Source: Oscillospiraceae bacterium
GTDB lineage: Bacteria; Bacillota; Clostridia; Oscillospirales; Ruminococcaceae
NCBI GenBank assembly: GCA_016296505.1
Contig: JAEDJD010000018.1
Span: 1 to 40,438, forward strand
DNA: 40,438 nucleotides
Direction of reading: 5' to 3'
Made by a program: the position numbers and the translations under genes. Numbering within the stretch: the first letter of the stretch is position 1; each line of letters starts with the position of its first letter. The notes beneath the pieces are model-generated. The model was not told the DNA's origin. It saw only the letters and a list, made by a program, of their open reading frames with translations, and did not search any database. Below are positions 21,752-30,137 of this stretch, one piece after another.

Positions 21752-24238
21752 ATGGCAGATCTGCGGATTGCGCTTGCCGGCAACCCGAACTGCGGTAAGA
21801 CAACGCTGTTTAACGCGCTGACCGGTTCCAATCAGTATGTCGGAAACTGGGCGGGCGTGACGGTCGAAAAGAAAGAGGGCAAGCTCCGGAATCATGATGG
21901 TATCATTGTCACGGATTTGCCGGGCATCTATTCTCTTTCGCCTTATTCGCCGGAGGAGGTTGTTGCACGGAATTATCTGATTGTAGAGCGTCCGGATGTG
22001 ATTCTCAATATCGTGGACGGTACCAATCTGGAACGCAATCTCTATCTGACCACGCAGCTTGTCGAGATCGGCATACCGGTTGTTGTTGCAGTGAATATGA
22101 TGGATATTGTCCGTAAAAATGGCGATGCAATCAATTTTGAGCAGCTTGCAAAGGAACTTGGCTGCAAGGTCGTTGAAATGTCTGCGCTCAAGGGCGACAG
22201 TATTATGGAAGCCGCAGAGGCGGCGATCGAAGCGGCGAAACTTGGACGAAAAGTTCCGCTGCATTTATTTTCGGGCGCTGTGGAGCACGCGATTGCGCAT
22301 ATTGAGGAGGCTGCCGTTCACGATTTGCCGGAGGATGAGCAGCGATGGTATGCAATCAAACTGTTTGAGCGCGATGAAAAGGTGATTTCACAGCTCGGTC
22401 TTGCCGACCAGCTTTTACAGCATATTGAGAAAGATATTGCGGCGGCAGAACGCGAAATGGATGATGACGCAGAGGCGATCATTACGAATGAGCGCTATAA
22501 TCGCATTGCGGATATCATCAAGATCTCATATAAACGCAAACATGAGGACGGTCTGACGGTTTCCGATCAGATTGATCGCGTTGTGACAAGTCGCGTATTT
22601 GGATTGCCGATCTTTGCGTTCATTATGTTTTTGGTGTATTACATTTCGATGGTGACGGTCGGCGCGGCGGCAACGGAATGGGCAAATGACGGGCTGTTCG
22701 GGGAGGGCTTTCATCTGTTCGGCATCGGAACAAAGCAGATGGAGGCGGCACAGGAGGAATTCGGCGATACGCCGGAGATCATCCGCGGAATGCTTGCGCA
22801 GGCAGCGTCGGATGGGATTGATGTGCAGGCGGCAGAATCCGCACTTGATATGAGCGCTGCCGGAGATGATGCGGCGGTTGTCAGCGCGCTGCGCGAGATT
22901 TCTGCGCGTTATCCCGATGACAGCGTGACGTTTACATATTCGGTTGAAAACGCGGAAGACTTGGTGATATCCGAGAAAACTGCAACCATAGGCGAATTTC
23001 GCCGCGCAATCGCACTGTATGAAACATATGGCGGCGAAGTGAATCCGGCGAATTTTGGAAAATGGGTGCCGGGCGTGCCGGTCGTAGTCGGCGGAATGCT
23101 GGAACGCGTCGGCTGTGAGGCTTGGCTGAAAAGTCTGATTCTGGATGGCATCGTAGCCGGTGTGGGCGCGGTATTGGGCTTTGTGCCGCAGATGCTTGTG
23201 TTGTTTTTGCTGCTGGGATTTCTGGAATCCTGCGGCTATATGTCGCGCATTGCGTTTGTTATGGACAGATTATTCCGAAAAATAGGCTTATCGGGCAAAT
23301 CATTCATTCCGATTCTGGTCGGAACGGGCTGTGGCGTACCGGGTATCATGGCAAGCCGCACGATCGAAAATGAACAGGATCGCCGTATGACCGTCATAAC
23401 GACGACGTTTATTCCTTGCGGCGCAAAGGTTCCGGTCATTTCGATGATTGCGGCGGCATTTTTCGGAGGCTCGGCGTTTGCCGCGGTATCCGCGTATTTT
23501 CTTGGTATGGCGGCAATCGTCGTTTCGGGCTTGCTTCTGAAGAAAACGAAGCTGTTTGCCGGAGAGCTTTCCCCGTTCGTGATGGAGCTGCCGGCATATC
23601 ATTTGCCAACGCTGCCCAATCTGCTTCGGACGATGTGGGAGCGCGGCTGGTCATTCATCAAAAAGGCTGGTACGGTGATTCTGCTCTCGACGGTTATTAT
23701 CTGGTTTTTATCGCGGTTCGGCAGCGTGAACGGCGCATTCTCGTATTTGTCGCCGGAACAGTTTGACCGTTCGATCCTTGCGGCAGTCGGCAAGGCGATT
23801 GCATGGATTTTTGTTCCGCTTGGCTGGGGCGAATGGCAGACCGCTGTTGCGACGTTGACCGGACTCATTGCAAAAGAAAATATCGTCAGTACGCTTGGCG
23901 TGCTCTATGGCGCGGAAGGCAATGCCTATGCGGCAATCGGTACGGCATTCAATCAGGCTGCCGGATATTCGTTCCTTGCGTTTAATCTGCTCTGTGCGCC
24001 CTGCATTGCCGCAATGGACGCGATCCGACGCGAAATGAACAGTGCAAAGTGGACGGTCTTTGCGATCGGTTATCAGTGTGTATTTGCTTATCTGACGGCA
24101 TTCGTCTGCAATCAGCTTGGTGCGCTGCTCGTGCCGGAGGCGGCAGTCAGTTCTGCGGGAATTGTGATTGCGGCGCTGATACTTGCTGCTGCGACGTTTC
24201 TGCTGCTGCGAAAGAATCCGAATGTAAAAAGGAGCTGA
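21752..24238 (+). CDS. feoB: Ferrous iron transport protein B
   Basis: An 828-residue Fe(II) importer. The N-terminal G domain has G1 GNPNCGKT (10-17), G3 DLPGIYSL and G4 NMMD, followed by the helical GDI-like domain to about residue 270. The membrane part has the two Gate regions; the first contains LGFVPQMLVLFLLLGFLESCGYMSR-like helices and the GTGCGVPGIMASRTI segment. Between the first two membrane helices (about residues 317-437) there is an acidic, soluble insertion of roughly 110 residues that is larger than in the classical proteins. The ATG lies 9 nt after AAAGGA. It is followed directly by its Cys-rich companion gene. Confidence 0.97.
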   Translation: MADLRIALAGNPNCGKTTLFNALTGSNQYVGNWAGVTVEKKEGKLRNHDGIIVTDLPGIYSLSPYSPEEVVARNYLIVERPDVILNIVDGTNLERNLYLTTQLVEIGIPVVVAVNMMDIVRKNGDAINFEQLAKELGCKVVEMSALKGDSIMEAAEAAIEAAKLGRKVPLHLFSGAVEHAIAHIEEAAVHDLPEDEQRWYAIKLFERDEKVISQLGLADQLLQHIEKDIAAAEREMDDDAEAIITNERYNRIADIIKISYKRKHEDGLTVSDQIDRVVTSRVFGLPIFAFIMFLVYYISMVTVGAAATEWANDGLFGEGFHLFGIGTKQMEAAQEEFGDTPEIIRGMLAQAASDGIDVQAAESALDMSAAGDDAAVVSALREISARYPDDSVTFTYSVENAEDLVISEKTATIGEFRRAIALYETYGGEVNPANFGKWVPGVPVVVGGMLERVGCEAWLKSLILDGIVAGVGAVLGFVPQMLVLFLLLGFLESCGYMSRIAFVMDRLFRKIGLSGKSFIPILVGTGCGVPGIMASRTIENEQDRRMTVITTTFIPCGAKVPVISMIAAAFFGGSAFAAVSAYFLGMAAIVVSGLLLKKTKLFAGELSPFVMELPAYHLPTLPNLLRTMWERGWSFIKKAGTVILLSTVIIWFLSRFGSVNGAFSYLSPEQFDRSILAAVGKAIAWIFVPLGWGEWQTAVATLTGLIAKENIVSTLGVLYGAEGNAYAAIGTAFNQAAGYSFLAFNLLCAPCIAAMDAIRREMNSAKWTVFAIGYQCVFAYLTAFVCNQLGALLVPEAAVSSAGIVIAALILAAATFLLLRKNPNVKRS

Positions 24239-24244
24239 ACGGAT

Positions 24245-24430
24245 ATGTTGACATGGCTGCGGATGCACAGTGGCACAATTTGCGTTCTGTTGGTGGTGAT
24301 TGCCGTAATTGCGGCTGCGATTGCCGCGATTGTACATGAACGCCGGAACGGCAATTCTGGCTGCGGCTGCGGCTGCCAAAACTGCGCAATGCGTGATTCT
24401 TGCCATGAAAAACAAGATGATACAAAATAA
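24245..24430 (+). CDS. FeoB-associated Cys-rich membrane protein
   Basis: A 61-residue protein with one N-terminal membrane helix (about residues 9-32) and a short tail with GCGCGCQNCAMRDSC, five cysteines in all. This matches the FeoB-associated Cys-rich family often found after feoB in Firmicutes; it may hand iron on or guard its redox state, but its role is not proven. AAGGAG lies 10 nt before the ATG. It is the last gene of the operon, 6 nt after feoB. Confidence 0.85.
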   Translation: MLTWLRMHSGTICVLLVVIAVIAAAIAAIVHERRNGNSGCGCGCQNCAMRDSCHEKQDDTK

Positions 24431-24443
24431 TCGTATATGGTTA

Positions 24444-24479
24444 TACACCGGAGCACCCATGCGGATTTGCTCCGGTGTA
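24444..24479 (+). terminator. feo operon terminator
   Basis: A perfect 12-bp stem (24444-24455 with 24468-24479) with a 12-nt loop, then ATTTGTGTCATTT. The T-run is short, but the stem is strong and lies just past the last feo gene. Confidence 0.75.
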
Positions 24480-24578
24480 ATTTGTGTCATTTATCGAAAA
24501 GAAATATTCTGCGAAAGCAAATGATAATTGCAAAGCTGATGAAGAATTCATACAAAATCACAAAAATCTGAATGCAGA

Positions 24579-24607
24579 TTGACTTTCAGAACGATTTATG
24601 CTATACT
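24579..24607 (+). promoter_or_regulatory. Promoter of ppa-prs
   Basis: TTGACT (24579-24584), 17 bp, TATACT (24602-24607), about 50 bp before the ppa start. Confidence 0.75.
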
Positions 24608-24658
24608 GAAAACACAAAGAGACGCGAATTATATCGTTTACGGAAGAAGGTTGATTTT

Positions 24659-25189
24659 TTGAATATTTGGCACAAAATTAACCCCAAGCGCATTACGCCG
24701 AATGATTTTGTCGCTGTCATTGAGATCCCAAAGGGAAGTAAAAATAAATATGAGCTGGATAAAGAGACCGGTCTGCTGCAGCTCGACCGGATTTTGCATA
24801 CGTCTACGCACTATCCTGCCAATTACGGCTTGATTCCGCGTACCTACGCGGACGACAACGATCCGCTGGATGTGCTTGTGCTCTGCTCTGAGACGCTCTT
24901 TCCAATGACGCTGGTTCACTGTTATCCGATCGGCGTCATTCGTATGCTGGATCAGGGTCATCGCGATGATAAAATCATTGCAATCCCATTTGATGATCCG
25001 AATTATAATGCCTATACGGATATTGCTGATGTGCCGCCGCATATCATCGAGGAGATGATGCATTTCTTCTCCGTCTATAAGGAACTGGAAAAGAAATCGA
25101 CCGCTGTTGACGAATTTGGTGACGCACAGCTTGCAAAAGAAATCATTCGGGCGGATATCGACCGCTATATCGAGTGCTTCTGCAAATAA
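24659..25189 (+). CDS. ppa: Inorganic pyrophosphatase, family I
   Basis: A 176-residue soluble enzyme that hydrolyses pyrophosphate to two phosphates and so pulls forward biosynthetic steps that release PPi. Family I residues are clear: EIPKGSKNKYE, the HYPANYGLIP strand and the metal site DDNDPLDVLVL. I choose a TTG start at 24659, 8 nt after AGAAGG, because relatives begin with an NIWH segment and a longer frame would start upstream of the promoter -10. It is followed after 61 nt by prs with no terminator, so both are probably one transcript. PRPP synthetase and pyrophosphatase serve linked nucleotide pathways. Confidence 0.93.
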   Translation: MNIWHKINPKRITPNDFVAVIEIPKGSKNKYELDKETGLLQLDRILHTSTHYPANYGLIPRTYADDNDPLDVLVLCSETLFPMTLVHCYPIGVIRMLDQGHRDDKIIAIPFDDPNYNAYTDIADVPPHIIEEMMHFFSVYKELEKKSTAVDEFGDAQLAKEIIRADIDRYIECFCK

Positions 25190-25250
25190 TAGAAAGAGAC
25201 AACAAAACAAAGGCTTGTAAAAATGCAAATTGGAAAGGATGTATCGGATT

Positions 25251-26408
25251 ATGAGTGCTGCCGCTGCCACAGATGAACTGTATCACAACCGGAAAAGCGT
25301 CGCGCCGCTTGGCATTATTGCAATGCCCGGTGCGGAACAGCTTGCTGAGAAAATCAACAGCTATCTGGTTGCTTGGGCAAATGAAAACGGCTTCCCCGAT
25401 GAAAGCTACCTGATTGAGTGCGAATGCCCGCGCTTCGCCTCCGGAGACGGAAAAGGTCTGATTAAGTCCACAATTCGCGGACTGGATTTGTACATTGTCA
25501 TTGATGTCGGTAATTACAGCATCAATTATAAAATGTTCGACCGCGTGAACTGTATGTCGCCGGATGACCACTATCAGGACTTGAAGCGCATCATTCAGGC
25601 TGCATCCGGAAAGGCGCACCGCCTCAATATCATTATGCCGTTGCTGTACGGCGGCAGACAGCACCGCAGAAACTATCGTGAATCGCTCGACTGTGCCTGC
25701 GCGCTGCAGGAGCTTCAGGCGATGGGCGTCAACAATATCATTACCTTTGACGCGCATGATCCTCGCGTCAATAATGCGGTTCCGCTCATGGGCATCGACA
25801 ATGTGATTCCGTCCTATCAGGTGCTCAAGACTATGCTGAAAACTTTCCCCGATCTCGATATGTCGCCGGAAAAGTTTATGGTTATTTCACCGGATGAGGG
25901 CGCGCTCGGCAGAAATATGTACTATGCAACTATGCTCGGCGTCAACCTTGGTATGTTCTATAAGCGCAGAGACTATGCTCGCGTTGTGGACGGCAAAAAT
26001 CCGATCGTTGCACATGAATATCTCGGTAATCCCGTAGACGGCAAGACCGTTTTTGTCGCGGATGATATTATTGCGTCCGGCGGCTCGATGCTTGATCTCG
26101 CGGAAAATCTGAAATCTCGCGGCGCTGCGCGCACCATCGCCTATGCGACCTACAGCCTGTTTACGCATGGTCTCGAAAAGTTTGATGAGGCATATGCAAA
26201 CGGTACGCTGGACGCTGTGTTTGGTACGAATCTGACCTACCGGATGCCGGCGCTTCTGGAGCGTCCGTGGTTCCACGAGGTTGATGTTTCCAAGTATGTT
26301 GCATATTTTGTCGCTGCAATCAATCACGATGTTTCTATTACAACGGTGATCAATCCGCATGATAAGATTCAGGCTTTGCTTGAAAAGCAGCGCTCGCACG
26401 ATATTTAA
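25251..26408 (+). CDS. prs: Ribose-phosphate pyrophosphokinase (long form)
   Basis: A 385-residue enzyme that makes PRPP from ribose 5-phosphate and ATP. Visible are the PLLYGGRQHRRN region corresponding to the flexible catalytic/ATP loop, TFDAHDPRV, the VISPDEGALGRN segment and the PRPP/ribose-phosphate loop VFVADDIIASGGSM. It is about 70 residues longer than classical Prs and belongs to the long clostridial form, with extra segments in the N-terminal half. The ATG at 25251 is 11 nt after AAGGA; ATG 25239 is an alternative. PRPP is used by PyrE, encoded 3 kb downstream. Confidence 0.92.
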   Translation: MSAAAATDELYHNRKSVAPLGIIAMPGAEQLAEKINSYLVAWANENGFPDESYLIECECPRFASGDGKGLIKSTIRGLDLYIVIDVGNYSINYKMFDRVNCMSPDDHYQDLKRIIQAASGKAHRLNIIMPLLYGGRQHRRNYRESLDCACALQELQAMGVNNIITFDAHDPRVNNAVPLMGIDNVIPSYQVLKTMLKTFPDLDMSPEKFMVISPDEGALGRNMYYATMLGVNLGMFYKRRDYARVVDGKNPIVAHEYLGNPVDGKTVFVADDIIASGGSMLDLAENLKSRGAARTIAYATYSLFTHGLEKFDEAYANGTLDAVFGTNLTYRMPALLERPWFHEVDVSKYVAYFVAAINHDVSITTVINPHDKIQALLEKQRSHDI

Positions 26409-26415
26409 TTCTGAG

Positions 26416-26444
26416 AATCCGGCAGTGAACGCTGCCGGATTTTT
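26416..26444 (+). terminator. Terminator of ppa-prs
   Basis: A perfect 10-bp stem (26416-26425 with 26432-26441), a 6-nt loop and a T-run (26440-26444). A classical Rho-independent terminator 8 bp after the prs stop. Confidence 0.9.
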
Positions 26445-26470
26445 GCAATATTCATTGTGCGTTTCAGTTC

Positions 26471-26505
26471 CATTTAAGGTTGGTCTGCCATACTATGGTA
26501 AATGG
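26471..26505 (+). repeat. Nested inverted repeats upstream of the CotH gene
   Basis: An outer repeat CCATTTA (26471-26477) / TAAATGG (26499-26505) contains an inner one, CCAT (26488-26491) / ATGG (26495-26498). No convincing promoter could be assigned to the CotH gene, and this structure occupies the place where one is expected. It may be an operator. Confidence 0.4.
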
Positions 26506-26557
26506 TTCGTATAAGGAAAACAATGTGCGGAAGCTTGAAGAAAGGGAGAAAATTATA

Positions 26558-29302
26558 ATGAAAAAGAAAATACAACGCGTTTCGGCGGTCTGTCTGAGTA
26601 TGACGCTTGCAGCCGGAGCTTTGACAGTTATGCCGCCGGTATCCGTACTGGCAGCGGGAAATGTTGTGATCAATGAGGTCTGTACCAAGAATACAACGCT
26701 TGCCGCATCGGACGGTCAGTTCTATGATTATATTGAACTGTATAATACCGGCAGCAGCGAGGCGGCAGTCGGCGGATATGCGATTTCTGATGACGCAGCG
26801 GAGCCGCGGTTTTATGTGATTCCGGAAGGCACTGTGATTCCGGCAAAGGGCTATCTGGTTGTTTATTGCGGCGTAAAGACTGGCAGCGGCGTGTCGGGCG
26901 CAGAATTTGGTCTTTCCAAAAGCGGCGAAACGGTCATTTTCTCCGATGCACAGGGGAACATGGTCGAATCCATTGAATTGCCGGCAATGAATGATAATAC
27001 CGCATATGCAAGAATACCGGATGGCAGCAGCCAGTTTGCCATTGTATCCTCGCTGTCTGCCGGTAAGGCAAATCCGACTGACGCACCGCAAAAGCTCGTG
27101 GTAGACGCACCGCAGTTTTCGCAGGGAAGCGGCTTCTATGATGCCGGCTTTGATCTGACGCTTTCTGCAGCGCAGGGTTGTACGGTCTATTATACGACCG
27201 ATGGCAGCGATCCGGATACAAGCTCCGAACAGTTTACCAGCGCAATCAAAATATACGATAAATCGCAGGAGCCGAATGTCTATTCGGCAAAGACCGATAT
27301 TGCGGACGGCTATCAGGCACCGGCTGAGCCTGTCCGAAAGGCAATGATCGTTCGCGCAGTCGCGGTTGACGCACAGGGAAATAAAAGTAATATTGTCACA
27401 AATACGTATTTTGTCGGCTATACTGCAAATGATATTGAGAAGAAAATGCGCGTCATTTCCCTTGTAACAGATCCGGATAATCTGTTTGATTATGAAACCG
27501 GTATCTACGTGAAGGGTAAGATCTACGATACATCACAGGGCAATATGATGCAGTCGTGGGCGCATCCCGCAAACTATACGCAGGATGGCAGGGAATGGGA
27601 ACGTCCGGCGCATATTACCGTGTTTGAGCAAGGCAGGGCTTCCTATAGCGCAGGCGTCGGAATCCGGATTCACGGCGGCGCAACGCGTTCCGCGTCGCAA
27701 AAAAGCTTCAATCTCTATGCAAGAACGGAATACGGTACGCCGAAGCTGGAGTATGACTTCTTTAACGGTACGCTGACAAACCATAAGGGCGAACTGATTG
27801 ATTCCTTTGATAAAATTACGCTGCGCAACGGCGGTAATGATGAAAAGACGAAAATCCGCGACCGCCTGAATCAGGAAATGGTGCCGGATAAGGACTTCGG
27901 TACGCAGAAACAAACCGAATGCGTCGTATTTATTGACGGCGAATTCTGGGGTACTTACAATATTGTTGAAAAGCTCGGCAAGGAGTATATTTCCGATCAT
28001 TACAAGGTCAAGGAAGAGTCCGTTTGTATGATCAAGAACAACGAGCTTTCGGATGGATCCGAGCAGGGATGGGCAGATTATGAGGCGCTCAAGCAGCTTG
28101 CGGAGTCTGCAACCTATACGGATACGGCAGCCTATGACCAATTCCGGGAATTGCTTGACCTCGATAGCTTTGCCCAGTATATGGCAACCGAGATCATGCT
28201 CGGCAACTCTGATTTCGGCGAAAATAACTATGCGCTCTGGAAAACCGAAACGATTGACGCGAGCAAAAAATATGCCGATGGACAATGGCGCTTCATTCTC
28301 TTTGATAGCGAATATGGTCAGGGTCTGTATGGTCAGAGCAACGCTAACTCCAGCATCATTGAAACGCTTCGCCGCGGCAATAGCTGGATCAGTAAGCTGT
28401 TCTTTGGATTGCTTGAAAACGAAGACTTCCGGATGCGATTTGTCCGCGCATTCTATGACCTCTGTAACGAAAATTATCGTTCGGATAAGGTTTTGGCTCG
28501 TTTGACAGAACTGCAAACTGCTTATACCGATTCGATGGTTGAAACCTATAAGCGCTTTACTTACGCCGGCGGCTCGTTCGGATGGGGCGGCGGAATGGGC
28601 GATTGGTTCCAACCGGGTCAACCCGGTCAGCAGCCCGGCCAGCAAACCGATAATGCCGCTGCGTTTAATAAAGAGATGACTACGATCAATACATTTTGGC
28701 AGAATCGTGCTGAGAATTCGCGTCAACAGATCAGGAATTCGTTCAGCAATCAGATTTCCTCTGAAAATATGACGGTATCTGTTAAGAGTGCCGGCGCAAA
28801 TGGTAAAATTAAGTTCAATACGCTGACGCTCGACAGCGATTGGAGTGGAACCTATCCGCAGAATACTGTTCTGAAACTCAAGGCGAAGCCGGCAGACGGA
28901 TATCATTTTGTAAGCTGGAAGGTCACTGGCGGTGATTTTACGAATCAGACAACCGAAAATTCTGATACCGCGTATCTGACGGCGAACAGCGCAAATGTGA
29001 GCATTGAGGCTGTTTATGCGGCTGGCAATGAACCGGAACAAAGCGAAACAACAACGATGCAAACGACTACGACGACTACCAATACGGTGGGAAATCAGAC
29101 AAAGCTTGGCGATGTGAATGAGAGTGGCGAAGTTGACGTTTCGGATGCGGTTTTGCTCGCGCGTTTCATTGCGGAGGATAGTACCGCGAAGATTACCAGA
29201 CAGGGTATGTCCAATGCCGACGTCAACAAGAACGGTACGCCGGATAGCGATGATACATTGAAAATCCTGAAGTATATTGCGAAAATGATCCAATCCTTCT
29301 AA
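26558..29302 (+). CDS. Secreted CotH-family protein with type I dockerin
   Basis: A 914-residue exported protein. Residues 1-33 are a signal peptide (KKK, a hydrophobic core, then a VLAA-like site). Then come a lamin-tail-like domain (about 36-140), a chitobiase C-terminal-like beta domain with YYTTDGSDPD (about 185-290), the CotH domain (about 300-650; GIRIHGGATR, LRNGGNDEKTKIRD, WGTYNIVEKLG and the FILFDSEYG acidic motif), a Gly/Pro/Gln linker, an InlB-like beta repeat (about 735-825), a Thr-rich linker and a C-terminal dockerin with two calcium loops, DVNESGEVDVSD and DVNKNGTPDSDD. CotH domains are atypical protein kinases in spore coats; the substrate here is unknown. The dockerin should anchor it to a scaffoldin cohesin on the cell surface. 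The start is 9 nt after AAAGGGAG. Confidence 0.9.
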   Translation: MKKKIQRVSAVCLSMTLAAGALTVMPPVSVLAAGNVVINEVCTKNTTLAASDGQFYDYIELYNTGSSEAAVGGYAISDDAAEPRFYVIPEGTVIPAKGYLVVYCGVKTGSGVSGAEFGLSKSGETVIFSDAQGNMVESIELPAMNDNTAYARIPDGSSQFAIVSSLSAGKANPTDAPQKLVVDAPQFSQGSGFYDAGFDLTLSAAQGCTVYYTTDGSDPDTSSEQFTSAIKIYDKSQEPNVYSAKTDIADGYQAPAEPVRKAMIVRAVAVDAQGNKSNIVTNTYFVGYTANDIEKKMRVISLVTDPDNLFDYETGIYVKGKIYDTSQGNMMQSWAHPANYTQDGREWERPAHITVFEQGRASYSAGVGIRIHGGATRSASQKSFNLYARTEYGTPKLEYDFFNGTLTNHKGELIDSFDKITLRNGGNDEKTKIRDRLNQEMVPDKDFGTQKQTECVVFIDGEFWGTYNIVEKLGKEYISDHYKVKEESVCMIKNNELSDGSEQGWADYEALKQLAESATYTDTAAYDQFRELLDLDSFAQYMATEIMLGNSDFGENNYALWKTETIDASKKYADGQWRFILFDSEYGQGLYGQSNANSSIIETLRRGNSWISKLFFGLLENEDFRMRFVRAFYDLCNENYRSDKVLARLTELQTAYTDSMVETYKRFTYAGGSFGWGGGMGDWFQPGQPGQQPGQQTDNAAAFNKEMTTINTFWQNRAENSRQQIRNSFSNQISSENMTVSVKSAGANGKIKFNTLTLDSDWSGTYPQNTVLKLKAKPADGYHFVSWKVTGGDFTNQTTENSDTAYLTANSANVSIEAVYAAGNEPEQSETTTMQTTTTTTNTVGNQTKLGDVNESGEVDVSDAVLLARFIAEDSTAKITRQGMSNADVNKNGTPDSDDTLKILKYIAKMIQSF

Positions 29303-29345
29303 TTTTGATATTCTTTCTTAACATGATAGATACCACCTTTCATGA

Positions 29346-29386
29346 GAAACAGGGTCTCCAATTATTTGGGGACTTTGTTTCTTTTT
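29346..29386 (+). terminator. Terminator of the CotH gene
   Basis: An imperfect hairpin with GAAACA (29346-29351) / TGTTTC (29376-29381) at the base and paired bases inside, followed by five T (29382-29386). Confidence 0.7.
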
Positions 29387-29398
29387 CATATTCACATG

Positions 29399-29435
29399 AA
29401 AAAGCGAAGCAGTCTGATGAACCGCTTCGCTTTTT
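29399..29435. terminator. Bidirectional terminator, CotH gene and pyrE
   Basis: A perfect 12-bp stem (29399-29410 with 29424-29435) with a GC-rich centre and five A/T at each foot. It gives a T-run in both directions and sits just past the pyrE stop, so it ends the minus-strand run and backs up the CotH terminator. Confidence 0.9.
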
Positions 29436-29447
29436 TGCGATATGGAA

Positions 29448-30101
29448 TTATACGCCGTACTGCTCACGATATGCGAGCATCTGCGGCAGATAGGATTTTC
29501 CGTCTACGACATCGTTTTCAATCGCTGCAATGATATCGCTGACCGTGACAATCGAATATACGTCAATACCAAATTCTGCCTTGACTTCCTGCACAGCAGA
29601 TTGTTCGCTCTGCAAGCCCTTTTCCTGTCTGTCAACGGTAATAATCATACTGGCGATATCGACATTTGCAACGGCTTTCAGCTTCGGATAAACCTCGCGA
29701 AGCGCCTTGCCGGATGTCATAACATCCTCAATCAGAATGACCTTTGTGCCGTCTGTGAGCTTGGAGCCGACGATCATGCCGCCTTCGCCATGATCCTTGA
29801 CCTCTTTACGGTCATAGGCATAGCCAACTTCGATTCCATGCTCTTTCCAGAGCGCAATGGACGCTGCCGCTGCAAGCGGAATGCCCTTGTAAGCCGGTCC
29901 GAACAGAACATCGGCTTTCAGACCGTGCTCCTGCATACAAGCTGCATAATATTCACCGAGATGACAAAGCTGTTTGCCGGTTTTGTAGTTGCCGGTATTG
30001 ACGAAATACGGAGCCTTTCTGCCTGATTTCAGCGTGAAGTCACCGAATGTCAGAACGCCGCATTCGGTCATAAATTTGATGAATTCTTCTTTATAGGTCA
30101 T
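29448..30101 (-). CDS. pyrE: Orotate phosphoribosyltransferase
   Basis: A 217-residue enzyme joining orotate and PRPP to OMP in pyrimidine synthesis. The N-terminal hood has FGDFTLKSGRKAPYF, followed by FGPAYKGIPLA, the flexible loop YDRKEVKDHGEGG and the PRPP loop VILIEDVMTSG. The ATG is 7 nt after AAGGAAGG. It is the last gene of a minus-strand run, 36 nt after the repeat/zinc-ribbon gene and with no separate promoter visible. No other pyr gene adjoins it. Confidence 0.97.
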   Translation of the reverse strand: MTYKEEFIKFMTECGVLTFGDFTLKSGRKAPYFVNTGNYKTGKQLCHLGEYYAACMQEHGLKADVLFGPAYKGIPLAAAASIALWKEHGIEVGYAYDRKEVKDHGEGGMIVGSKLTDGTKVILIEDVMTSGKALREVYPKLKAVANVDIASMIITVDRQEKGLQSEQSAVQEVKAEFGIDVYSIVTVSDIIAAIENDVVDGKSYLPQMLAYREQYGV

Positions 30102-30137
30102 GGGAAAACCTTCCTTTCTGATGTATTCTATCGCAGA

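Noticed and set aside
27533..29293. 586-codon minus-strand frame opposite the CotH gene
   Set aside because: Antisense shadow of a gene with a signal peptide, CotH domain and dockerin.
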